NCBI GenBank assembly: GCA_022838705.1
Contig: JALHJZ010000001.1
Coordinates: forward strand, 1-64,000
Source: Candidatus Bipolaricaulota bacterium
Lineage (GTDB): Bacteria; Bipolaricaulota; Bipolaricaulia; Bipolaricaulales; Bipolaricaulaceae
Length of the DNA: 64,000 bases
Direction: 5' to 3'
Shown here: positions 42,348 to 50,110 of the stretch, piece by piece
Layout of the letters: the number at the start of each line of letters is the position of its first letter
Position numbering within the stretch: position 1 is the first letter of the stretch
Translations under genes and position numbers: made by a program
Notes under the pieces: generated by a model
Databases searched by the model: none
Seen by the model: the letters and a program-made list of their open reading frames with translations, nothing else
What the model was told of the DNA's origin: nothing

Positions 42348-43963
42348 GCCTCGCCCGGGCGCACGTCCTCGTGGGGGTGGACGACGAGGCGCGGCTGGCG
42401 GGCGTGGAGGAGGTCCTCGCTGCGTTGCGCGCGGCGATTGCCGACCTCGGCCTGGAGGGCGAGGTCCAGGTGGTGGAGACGGGGTCGCTCGGGATCTCCG
42501 GGCGCGGGGTCGTGCTCGCCGTGCAGCCGGACGGGGTGTACTACGCCGGCGTCACGCCGGCCGACGCGCGCCCGATCGCGGAGGAACACCTCCTCAAGGG
42601 CCGCCCCGTGGCAAGGTTGCGCCTCCCGACGACGGCCCCGGTGGCGCGGCCGGCGGACGTGCTCGGCCGCCAGACGCGGGTCGTCCTCGCCAACTGCGGG
42701 GCCATCAACCCAGAGCGGATCGAGGAGTACATCGCCACCGGGGGGTACGAGGCGCTGGGGAGGGCCGTCACCGCGCTGTCGCCTGACGACGTCCTCGACC
42801 TCGTGAAGCGCTCCGGGCTGCGCGGGCGCGGTGGGGCCGGCTTCCCGACGGGGGTCAAGTGGTCCGCAGTCCGCACCGCCTCCGATCCGGAACGGTACGT
42901 GGTGTGCAATGCTGACGAGGGGGAGCCGGGCACGTTCAAGGACCGCCTCATCCTGGAGGGCGACCCGCATCGGCTGCTTGAGGCGATGGCGATCGCCGGG
43001 TACGCGGTGGGGGCCCACGTCGGGATCATCTACGTCCGCGGCGAGTACCGGCTTTCCATCGCCCGCCTCGAGCGGGCGATTGCGGACGCGGAGGCATTGG
43101 GGGTCCTGGGGGAGCACGTGTTCGATACGGACTTCTCGTTTCGGGTCGAGGTCCGCCCCGGCGCGGGCGCCTACGTATGCGGCGAGGAGACGGCGCTCCT
43201 GGAGTCCCTGGAGGGGAAGCGGGGCTGGCCGCGCATCCGTCCCCCCTACCCCGTCACCTACGGGCTGTGGGGGAAGCCGACCGTCGTGAACAACGTCGAG
43301 ACGTTGGCGAACGTCCCGGACATCATCCGGCGTGGCCCGGCGTGGTACCGCACCCTGGGCACCCCCGGCTGCCCCGGGACGAAGGTGTACACGATCCTCG
43401 GGAATGTCCGCTACCCCGGGTTGGTCGAGGTGGAGATGGGAACTACCCTCCGCACCCTCATCTACGAACTGGGAGGGGGACTCCTCCCCGGCCGGACCCT
43501 ACACGGCGTCCTCATCGGCGGGGCGGCGGGGGCGTTCCTCCCCCCGCGCGAGCTCGATGTCCGCCTCGACTTCGATGCGTTGGCCGAGCGGGCGGCCGCC
43601 CTCGGGTCGGGGGCGGTGCTCGTGCTGGACGAGTCGGCATGCATGGTGGACATGCTATCGAGCGTGCTGCGGTTCTTCCGCCACGAGTCGTGTGGCCAGT
43701 GTGCCCCCTGCCGGAGCGGGACCGACGTCCTGGTGCGGTTGGTTACCTCCCTCCAGGCGGGGACAGCGGATGCGGGGACGCTCGACCAGATGGTGCGGAT
43801 CGTGGATGCGATGCGGGCCGCTTCCCTGTGCCCCCTTGGGCAGTCGGTGGCCCTTCCCGTGCGCAGCGCCCTCGCCGGGTTCCGGGAGGAGTTCGACGCC
43901 CACCTCACCGGGGCTGCATGCCCGCGGTGTCAGGCCACGGTCCACGCCCGGGGTTCCCACTGA
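42344..43963 (+). CDS. Second NuoF-like NADH/FMN subunit with degenerate terminal ferredoxin domains
   Basis: 539 aa paralogue of the HydB-type gene. FMN and NADH sites are intact (RGRGGAGFPTGVKW, CNADEGEPGTFKD, YVCGEETALLESLEGKRG), and the 4Fe-4S of the helical domain is present (ESCGQCAPCRSGT, CPLGQ). The N-terminal thioredoxin-like domain has lost all cluster cysteines (VETGSLGISGRGVVLAVQPD), and the C-terminal ferredoxin domain is reduced to a short CPRCQ tail. So it can oxidise NAD(P)H but has fewer redox exits. It could be a NADPH- or structural variant of HydB. Confidence 0.88.
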   Translation: MSLARAHVLVGVDDEARLAGVEEVLAALRAAIADLGLEGEVQVVETGSLGISGRGVVLAVQPDGVYYAGVTPADARPIAEEHLLKGRPVARLRLPTTAPVARPADVLGRQTRVVLANCGAINPERIEEYIATGGYEALGRAVTALSPDDVLDLVKRSGLRGRGGAGFPTGVKWSAVRTASDPERYVVCNADEGEPGTFKDRLILEGDPHRLLEAMAIAGYAVGAHVGIIYVRGEYRLSIARLERAIADAEALGVLGEHVFDTDFSFRVEVRPGAGAYVCGEETALLESLEGKRGWPRIRPPYPVTYGLWGKPTVVNNVETLANVPDIIRRGPAWYRTLGTPGCPGTKVYTILGNVRYPGLVEVEMGTTLRTLIYELGGGLLPGRTLHGVLIGGAAGAFLPPRELDVRLDFDALAERAAALGSGAVLVLDESACMVDMLSSVLRFFRHESCGQCAPCRSGTDVLVRLVTSLQAGTADAGTLDQMVRIVDAMRAASLCPLGQSVALPVRSALAGFREEFDAHLTGAACPRCQATVHARGSH

Positions 43964-43973
43964 CGAGGGCGCG

Positions 43974-45302
43974 ATGAAGCTGACGTTCGCCGGAGCGGCG
44001 GGCACGGTGACGGGTTCGTGCTTCCACCTCGAGGTAGGAGACCTGAGGATCCTCATCGACTGTGGGATGTTCCAAGGGCCCCCGGAGCTCGAGGCCCGCA
44101 ACACAGCCCCGTTCCCGTTCGACCCTAAACGAGTGGACTGGCTCGTCCTCACCCATGGCCACCTCGACCACCTCGGCCTCGTCCCGCGCCTGTTCCGGGA
44201 GGGGTTCCGCGGTCGCGGGATCTGCACCCGGCCGACGCGGGACATTGCCCACGCGATGCTCATGGACGCCGCCCGGATCCAAGAAGAAGAGGGGGAGGAC
44301 GCCCTCTACACCGCGGCCGACGCTCTCGCCTCCCTCGACCTCTTTGGGACCCAGCTCGAGTACGGGGAGGAGATCGCCCTGAATGGGGATGTCCGCCTCC
44401 GGTTCCACGATGCGGGCCACATCCTGGGGGCGGCGTTCGTGGAGCTCCACGCGGAGGGGAAGACGGTCGTGTTCTCGGGCGATCTCGGCAACCGCGGCAA
44501 GCCCCTCGTCGAGGACCCATCCTACCCGCCCAAGGCCGACATCGTGGTGCTGGAGTCCACGTACGGCGATCGGGAACATCCTCCCCTGGAAGCGTCGGTA
44601 GAGGAGCTCCGCGACGCGATCGTGGATGCCCTCGCCGCCGGCGGGAACGTCGTCATCCCCTCGTTCGCCCTCGAACGGACCCAGGAGGTCCTCTACCTCC
44701 TCTTCCGCCTGTGGCAAGAGCGAAAAATCCCGAGCTGCCCGATCTACCTCGATTCCCCTCTCGCCACGCAGGCGACACGGATCTTCGAGCGGTACTCGGA
44801 GAGGTTCCCGGCCCCCGCCCGACGCTTGTTCCAGAGGCGCGAGGATCCGTTCAACTTCGAGCTCCTCGAGTACACCCTCACCCGGCAGGCGTCGAAGAAG
44901 ATCGGGGAGGACTCGGGAGCGATCATCATCGCCGGATCGGGGATGTGCACGGGCGGACGCGTCCTCTACCACCTCCGCGATAATCTCCCCCGCCCGGAGT
45001 CAGCCCTCGTGTTCGTGGGCTACCAGGCGCTGGGGACCCTCGGACGGGAGATCGCGGACGGGGCATCGCGGGTCGAGATCCTGGGCTCGATCGTCCCGGT
45101 GCGGGCCTCGGTCCACAAGATCGAAGGCCTGTCCGCCCACGCTGATCTCCCGATCCTCGTCGATTGGGCGCTCCACGCCGATCCGCGCGAGGTGTTCCTC
45201 GTCCATGGGGAGCCCCCCGCGTTCGACTCCCTCGCCGCGCGGCTCGCGTCCGCGGGCTGCCGGACGCACACCGCAGGCTGGCACGAGACGGTCTCGTTGT
45301 GA
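43974..45302 (+). CDS. Beta-CASP metallo-beta-lactamase ribonuclease
   Basis: 442 aa. MBL zinc motifs THGHLDHLGLVPRL, FHDAGHILGAAFV and FSGDLGN are followed by the beta-CASP insertion with PSFALERTQEVLYLLFRL, and the RMMBL part with GTLGREIADGA and EGLSAHAD. These are CPSF73/YsH1-type RNA-processing exonucleases and endonucleases. There is no KH domain, so it resembles bacterial TTHA0252-type RNases. It acts in cytosolic mRNA turnover. It is placed 10 nt after the second NuoF, an unexplained but close linkage. Confidence 0.92.
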   Translation: MKLTFAGAAGTVTGSCFHLEVGDLRILIDCGMFQGPPELEARNTAPFPFDPKRVDWLVLTHGHLDHLGLVPRLFREGFRGRGICTRPTRDIAHAMLMDAARIQEEEGEDALYTAADALASLDLFGTQLEYGEEIALNGDVRLRFHDAGHILGAAFVELHAEGKTVVFSGDLGNRGKPLVEDPSYPPKADIVVLESTYGDREHPPLEASVEELRDAIVDALAAGGNVVIPSFALERTQEVLYLLFRLWQERKIPSCPIYLDSPLATQATRIFERYSERFPAPARRLFQRREDPFNFELLEYTLTRQASKKIGEDSGAIIIAGSGMCTGGRVLYHLRDNLPRPESALVFVGYQALGTLGREIADGASRVEILGSIVPVRASVHKIEGLSAHADLPILVDWALHADPREVFLVHGEPPAFDSLAARLASAGCRTHTAGWHETVSL

Positions 45303-46207
45303 AGATCGCCGTGCTCGGGACGCTCAGCATCCACCTCGTGGCGGAGGTGGACCGCCTCCCCCGTCCTGGGGAGATCGTCCCCAGTCGGGGCGTTGGGCGC
45401 AGGCCCGGGGGGACAGGGACGCTGCAGGCGATCGCCGCGGCCCGCCTCGGGGCCGAGGTCACCCTCTACGGCCGCGTGGGGACAGATCCGTTCGGGGACG
45501 AGATCCTCTCTTCCCTCCGCGGAGCAGGGGTCGAGGTCGCGGCCGTGGAGCGCTCGGTGCAAGACCCCACCGGGGCGTCGCTCCTCCTCGTCGAGCCCAA
45601 CCGCCAGTTCCTCGCCGCCCAGGCGGGGGGAGCGAACGGGGGAGTGGACGAGGCGTACATCGCGCGGTTCCTTCCCCTTATCCGCGAGGCGGATGCCGTG
45701 CTCCTCGACCTCGCCATCCCCGGTCCGGCGCTCGCCTCCCTCCTCACTGGTCTCCCCTCCGCACGGCCGATCGTCGTCCTGCATCCGATCCCGCCCCGCG
45801 ATCACCCGCTCCCCTGGGAGCGGGTGGACTTCCTCGTCGGAAGCCGGGAGGCGTTGGCCTCCCCCACGGCGGGGAGCAACCCCGAGGAGGCGGCCCGGGC
45901 TGGGCAGGCCCTCCTCGCCCGGGGGGTGCGGAGCGTGGTGATCACCTCTGGCCCGGATGGGGCCTACCTGATCGAGGGGGCGGGCGCGACCCGCTTCCCC
46001 GGCCACAGCCTGCCCGTGGTGGATCCCACCGGGGCGGCGGACGCGTTCCGGGCAGCGTTGGCCGTGAAACTCGCCGCGGGGCGGGGGCCGTACGAGGCGG
46101 TTGGGTTCGCCACGGCCGCCGCCGCCCTCGCCGCCGCGCGGCAGGGGGACCCGTTCTCCTTCCCCACCGCCACCGAGGTCCAGGGACTCCTCGCTCGCCC
46201 GGGCTAG
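45299..46207 (+). CDS. PfkB-family carbohydrate or nucleoside kinase
   Basis: 302 aa from a GTG at 45299 that overlaps the nuclease stop. The ribokinase fold is clear: an N-terminal strand with sugar site (RRPGGTGTLQAIAAARLGAEV), and a C-terminal ATP/anion-hole motif VDPTGAADAFRAALAVKLAAG, in which the catalytic Asp is kept but the usual GAGD is GAAD. Phosphorylates ribose, a fructose-phosphate or a nucleoside; specificity is unknown. Last gene of the long operon and convergent with speB, with 4 bp between stops. Confidence 0.88.
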   Translation: MKIAVLGTLSIHLVAEVDRLPRPGEIVPSRGVGRRPGGTGTLQAIAAARLGAEVTLYGRVGTDPFGDEILSSLRGAGVEVAAVERSVQDPTGASLLLVEPNRQFLAAQAGGANGGVDEAYIARFLPLIREADAVLLDLAIPGPALASLLTGLPSARPIVVLHPIPPRDHPLPWERVDFLVGSREALASPTAGSNPEEAARAGQALLARGVRSVVITSGPDGAYLIEGAGATRFPGHSLPVVDPTGAADAFRAALAVKLAAGRGPYEAVGFATAAAALAAARQGDPFSFPTATEVQGLLARPG

Positions 46208-46211
46208 CCCA

Positions 46212-47051
46212 TCACCCGCGGCGGGCGTCCTCCCCCGCGGTACGGCCCCAGAACGCGGCGATCGCCTCCAGGACAAGCTTTGCCGCGGTGATCGCCGATA
46301 CACCGGATGGGTCAAACGGCGGGGCGAGCTCGACGAGGTCCATCCCCACCACCCGGAACCGACCCAGGGTACGGAAAATCCCGATCACGTCCCCATACGC
46401 GAGCCCGCCCGGTTCGGGGTTCGTGACCCCGGGGCACAGGGCGGGATCGAGGGCATCGAGATCGAGGGTCAGCCACACGGGGAGGCGGGGAGAGAGTCGG
46501 ACCGCAATCCCTTCCGGCGGGGCGAAGAACGGTTCCCCGACCTCCCCCCCGAAGAACGACCGCGCCCCCACGATCACGAGGCGCGCGGCGACCTCGCTCA
46601 CCCGCCGCAGCACGGTGGCGTGGGCCACCTCCTCCCCTCCGTACTCCTCGCGCAGGTCGGTGTGGGCATCGAGCGCCACCACCTGGATGGAGCCGCGGCC
46701 CGCCGCCGCGCGGACCGCGGGGAGCGCCACCGTGTGCTCCCCCCCCAGGACGACGATCCCCTTCCCGAGATCGAGGATCCGTCCCACCTCGGCCTCCGTG
46801 GCGTGAAGCATCTCCGCCAGGGACGCATGGGGATCCACATCGCCGAGATCGCACACCCCAACGTGGGCGAGATCGCACCGAAAGAGGTGCGAGTAGAGCT
46901 CGATCGAATCCGACGCAGCGCGGATCGCGGTCGGGGCCTGCGCTGGCCCGCCGCGGTAGGACACGGTGCGCTCGACGGGCACCCCGAGGATCGCCACCCG
47001 CGCCCGTTCAAGCGGCGTGTCCAGCCCGAGGAACCGCAGCGGCCCGATCAT
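46212..47051 (-). CDS. speB: Agmatinase / aminopropylagmatine ureohydrolase
   Basis: 279 aa, ureohydrolase fold. Manganese ligands are in GGEHTVALP, DAHTDLREEYGGEEVAHATVL (abbreviated motif DAHTD and the following His) and LTLDLDALDPALCPG. It hydrolyses agmatine to putrescine, or N1-aminopropylagmatine to spermidine in the thermophile pathway of Thermus and Thermococcus. The neighbouring aminopropyltransferase and pyruvoyl arginine decarboxylase make either route possible. Overlaps the speE-type gene by 4 nt, at the 3' end of the polyamine operon. Confidence 0.93.
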   Translation of the reverse strand: MIGPLRFLGLDTPLERARVAILGVPVERTVSYRGGPAQAPTAIRAASDSIELYSHLFRCDLAHVGVCDLGDVDPHASLAEMLHATEAEVGRILDLGKGIVVLGGEHTVALPAVRAAAGRGSIQVVALDAHTDLREEYGGEEVAHATVLRRVSEVAARLVIVGARSFFGGEVGEPFFAPPEGIAVRLSPRLPVWLTLDLDALDPALCPGVTNPEPGGLAYGDVIGIFRTLGRFRVVGMDLVELAPPFDPSGVSAITAAKLVLEAIAAFWGRTAGEDARRG

Positions 47052-47911
47052 CGTCCCTCCACGCCTCGGACGAGCTCCTCCACGAACCGGGGGAGGACGA
47101 ACGCCGCCCGATGGATCCGCGGGGTGTAGTACCGCGTGCGAAGGCCCCGCGCGTGGAACCTCTCCTCAAGTTCTCCCTCGCTCACCCCGAGGTCACGCTC
47201 GCTGGCGAGGACGTACGCCCACATCCCCGACGGGTAGCTCGGGACGAACCCGATGTAGGGGGCAACCCCGGGGAACAGGCCCCGCAGATCGCCCACCGCA
47301 CCTTGGAGGACCTGGGGCTGGTAGAACGGGGTCCCCGCCTGCAGGGCAACCACTCCCCCCGGACGCAACGCCGCCTGGCACGCGGCGAGGAACCGCGGCG
47401 CGAACAGGGCGCGGCCTGGCCCGATCGGGTCAGGGGAATCCACGATGACCACGTCGAACGATCCCTGATAGGAGGGCACGTGGTCCTCGGCGGGCGAGAT
47501 CACGATCCGTACGCGCGGATCGTCGAACGCGCCCCCGTGAACGGCCGCGAGATGGGTTCGGCAGCAGGCGACCACGTCCGCGTCGATCTCGACCAGGGTC
47601 ACCTCGCGCACGGGGGGATGGGAGAGGACCGCCCGCAACGCGCCGCCATCACCGCCGCCCACGACGAGGACCCGTTCTGGGCGGTCGTGGACGAGGAGCG
47701 CGGGGTGGACGAGCATCTCGTGGTAGAACGCCTCATCCCGTTCCGTAACCATGATCCGCCGATCGAGGGTGAGGACCTGCCCCAGCGCGCACGTCCGGGC
47801 CAGATCGAGCTCCTGGTGTGGGGTACGGAGGTGGAGGATGGGCTCCACAACAGCCAGCGAGAACCGAACCCCGGGGGCTTGCTCCTCCGTCACCCACGCC
47901 CCGCCTCTCAC
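47048..47911 (-). CDS. speE: Polyamine aminopropyltransferase (spermidine synthase family)
   Basis: 287 aa. The SAM-like fold opens with LVVGGGDGGALRAVLSHPPV and the catalytic region is VDSPDPIGPGRALFAPRFL. ITERDEAFYHEMLVHPALL-type gatekeeper sequence (VTERDEAFYHEM) is intact. It transfers aminopropyl from decarboxylated SAM to putrescine or agmatine. Substrate selectivity cannot be read here. It sits between SAM decarboxylase and the ureohydrolase with 4-nt overlaps, which fits sequential steps. Confidence 0.93.
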   Translation of the reverse strand: MRGGAWVTEEQAPGVRFSLAVVEPILHLRTPHQELDLARTCALGQVLTLDRRIMVTERDEAFYHEMLVHPALLVHDRPERVLVVGGGDGGALRAVLSHPPVREVTLVEIDADVVACCRTHLAAVHGGAFDDPRVRIVISPAEDHVPSYQGSFDVVIVDSPDPIGPGRALFAPRFLAACQAALRPGGVVALQAGTPFYQPQVLQGAVGDLRGLFPGVAPYIGFVPSYPSGMWAYVLASERDLGVSEGELEERFHARGLRTRYYTPRIHRAAFVLPRFVEELVRGVEGR

Positions 47912-48252
47912 TGCAGCCCCCGCCGGATCTCGATCACGCTCGTCCGCTCGGGCCGGAACAGATCGCGGAGCACCTCCACCGCCCCCTCGGGGGTCACGTC
48001 CTCCCCGCAGGTGAACACATCCACAGCAACGTATCCGATCTCCGGCCAGGTGTGCACGGAGATATGGGATTCAGAGAGCATCGCCATCCCCGACACCCCG
48101 TGCGGCTTGAACGGATGAACGTGGACACCGATGACCGACGCCCCGGCCCGTTCCACCGCCCGATAGAGGCCCTCCCGGATCGCCTCGGCATCGTTCGTGT
48201 TCTGCGTGCAATCCCACAGCTCGACCACAAGCTGCCGTCCCAGTCCACGCAT
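47908..48252 (-). CDS. speD: S-adenosylmethionine decarboxylase proenzyme, pyruvoyl type
   Basis: 114 aa, bacterial/archaeal short form (SpeH class 1B). The self-cleavage site is LSESHISVHTWPE, with the cut between E61 and S62, which generates the pyruvoyl cofactor; the acid/base H67 and C82-region residues are present. Gives decarboxylated SAM for SpeE and BpsA. The start is preceded by CAGGGGG. A 143-nt gap separates it from the deoxyhypusine-synthase-like gene; no known riboswitch is recognised there. Confidence 0.93.
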   Translation of the reverse strand: MRGLGRQLVVELWDCTQNTNDAEAIREGLYRAVERAGASVIGVHVHPFKPHGVSGMAMLSESHISVHTWPEIGYVAVDVFTCGEDVTPEGAVEVLRDLFRPERTSVIEIRRGLQ

Positions 48253-48395
48253 CGTTCACCCCCTGTGACGTAGGTTGAGACAAAGCGAGTGACCCTCACC
48301 GATCCCTTCGGGGTGGGCCCAGCCCGTCCCGAGCCAGGGGTGCGAGCCACGTATGGGGATTGTAGTGACGGGAGCGTTTCCCTCCAACGTGGGGG

Positions 48396-49442
48396 TTACC
48401 CTCGGGCGGGCAGCGGCGCGGAATCCAGCGCATCGCTCAGCCGCCGCGCGGTGCGCCCCCTCCACGAGCCCTTGTGGTAGACGTAGCTCACGAGCAGCGG
48501 GAGGGCGAGCGTCGCCTCGGAAAACACCATCTGGTCAAAGCCCTGGGCGACCTTCCCCCACGAGCTCGCCTCCTTGAGGGTCGAGCCGGACAGGCCTCCG
48601 TCCCGCACATCGGCCACCGTGATCTGGATCGCGTACTTGTGCATCGGGGCATCCACCCCGAGGACGTCCGCGGCCACGACCACGTCCTGGGCGAAGTTCT
48701 TGGGGACCCCTCCCCCCACCATGACGAGGCCCGTCTCCCGCGCCGCGATCTTGATCTTCGTGAGCTCGAGGAAGTCCTTCACCGAGTCGATCGCCACGTG
48801 CCGGTCCGGGTGGTGCCATTGATGGAGGATGAGGCCGAACCCGGCACTGGAATCGGAGAACGCTGGGCAGAAGATGGGAACGCCCTTCTCGTGGGCCAGT
48901 CGGGTGATCGAGCCCTCCCCCATCCCGCGCGCGACGAGCCACCGCCCCATCTCCCGGATGAACTCCCGCGACGAGTAGGCACGGGGAGGGAGGGCATCCG
49001 CGATCTCCGTCACCGTGCGATCACAGACCCGTAGCTCATCCTCATCGATAAACGTGTCGTAGATCCGGTCGATGTGGAGCTCGCGGAGGACGTTATCGTC
49101 CACCTCGGGGCTCCCGAGGTAGTGGCGGAACCCAAGGGCCTCGAAGAAATCCTGATCCACGATGTTTGCCCCCGTGGCCACGACGGCATCGGCCATCCCG
49201 TGCTCGAGGAGGACAGAGATCGTCCGCCCGAGGCCGGCGCTGACGAGGGAGCCGGCGAGGCAAAGGATGATCGTGCAGTCCGGATCCGAGAGCATCCGAT
49301 CGTAGGTGTGGGCTGCCCGCGCCAGGTTGCGGGCCTGAAACGCAGTCTTCCCCATCGCGTCGAGGAGGGGGACGAGGTCGAACGCCCGCGGGTCGAGCTG
49401 TTCCACCGGGGTCCGGAGGTAGTCGCGCTTGGTGGGGTTCAT
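48396..49442 (-). CDS. Deoxyhypusine synthase family protein
   Basis: 348 aa from the ATG at 49442. NAD-binding and active-site blocks are retained: LAGSLVSAGLGRTISVLLEHG, GANIVDQDF, VPIFCPAFSDSSAGF and SGSTLKEASSWGKVA, with the catalytic lysine. Bacteria have no eIF5A with the hypusine site, so bacterial homologues may be homospermidine synthases or make another aminobutyl transfer. The enzyme uses spermidine and NAD to move a 4-aminobutyl group. Position, 4 nt after the arginine decarboxylase and next to speD, ties it to polyamine metabolism. Confidence 0.9.
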   Translation of the reverse strand: MNPTKRDYLRTPVEQLDPRAFDLVPLLDAMGKTAFQARNLARAAHTYDRMLSDPDCTIILCLAGSLVSAGLGRTISVLLEHGMADAVVATGANIVDQDFFEALGFRHYLGSPEVDDNVLRELHIDRIYDTFIDEDELRVCDRTVTEIADALPPRAYSSREFIREMGRWLVARGMGEGSITRLAHEKGVPIFCPAFSDSSAGFGLILHQWHHPDRHVAIDSVKDFLELTKIKIAARETGLVMVGGGVPKNFAQDVVVAADVLGVDAPMHKYAIQITVADVRDGGLSGSTLKEASSWGKVAQGFDQMVFSEATLALPLLVSYVYHKGSWRGRTARRLSDALDSAPLPARG

Positions 49443-49446
49443 GGCC

Positions 49447-50052
49447 CTAGGGCAGGAACACCGCTGCTGCCACGACCGTGGTGTAGCCCTTGTTGTCCAC
49501 AACCGCGGACTGGGTGATGTTCATCGTACGCACGATCTTCCCGGAGATCTTCCAGATCTCCTTCTTCGCGTCCCACACGAGCTCGTCATCGAACTCGATC
49601 CCGAGGGTCGAGGCGAGCATCGAGGCGGCGAGGTCCTCAGCATGGTCCCCCGCCTGCTGCTCCTTTTTCCCGAACGAGGTGTACTCGGAGAGGTAGCCGT
49701 AAGCGGTGCGATCCGCAGGGATCGCGCACCCCACCGATGCTGCGATCAGCCGATGGGGCTCGTTTGAGACACAGCGCGAGAACACGCAGAACACGATCTG
49801 TCCTGGCTCAAGCGCCCGCAGCCCCTCGGTGCGGGGGACGATCTTGCACCCGGGGGGGATGATGCTCGACACGTGGACGAGGTTCAGTTTCTCGATCCCA
49901 GCATCGCGGAGGGCGAGCTCGAACGAGCGAAGCTCCTCCTTGTGGCGCCCCACACCCCGGGTGAAGAACGCCCGGTGAGGGATGAACCGTCCTCCTCCTC
50001 CTCCCAGTTCGGGCTCCCTTGTCTCTCTCATCGGCTTACTCTGACGGGCCAT
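49447..50052 (-). CDS. Pyruvoyl-dependent arginine decarboxylase
   Basis: 201 aa. The self-processing site is LVHVSSIIPPGCKIVP, cleaved between S62 and S63 to create the pyruvoyl group. Downstream blocks (VFCVFSRCVSNEPHRLIAASVG, abbreviated, and TAYGYLSEYTS) match PvlArgDC of Methanocaldococcus and chlamydiae. It makes agmatine, the entry to polyamines here. First gene of the operon, behind a nearly leaderless promoter. The N-terminal extension (RETREPELGGGGGRFIPHRAFF) is slightly longer than in archaeal enzymes. Confidence 0.93.
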   Translation of the reverse strand: MARQSKPMRETREPELGGGGGRFIPHRAFFTRGVGRHKEELRSFELALRDAGIEKLNLVHVSSIIPPGCKIVPRTEGLRALEPGQIVFCVFSRCVSNEPHRLIAASVGCAIPADRTAYGYLSEYTSFGKKEQQAGDHAEDLAASMLASTLGIEFDDELVWDAKKEIWKISGKIVRTMNITQSAVVDNKGYTTVVAAAVFLP

Positions 50053-50063
50053 CGTTGGACGGC

Positions 50064-50092
50064 ATTATAGGGGAAGCGCGTCCTCCTGTCGC
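50064..50092 (-). promoter_or_regulatory. Polyamine operon promoter
   Basis: Minus strand -35 GCGACA (50092-50087), 17-nt spacer, perfect -10 TATAAT (50069-50064). The ATG at 50052 is 11 nt after the -10, leaving a leader of about 5 nt and no ribosome-binding site. Confidence 0.6.
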
Positions 50093-50110
50093 CCTGCCTC
50101 CCGTTGCCGG

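Noticed and set aside
48253..48395. Possible riboswitch ahead of speD
   Set aside because: GC-rich with small stems, but no consensus of a known SAM, guanidine or polyamine riboswitch could be recognised.
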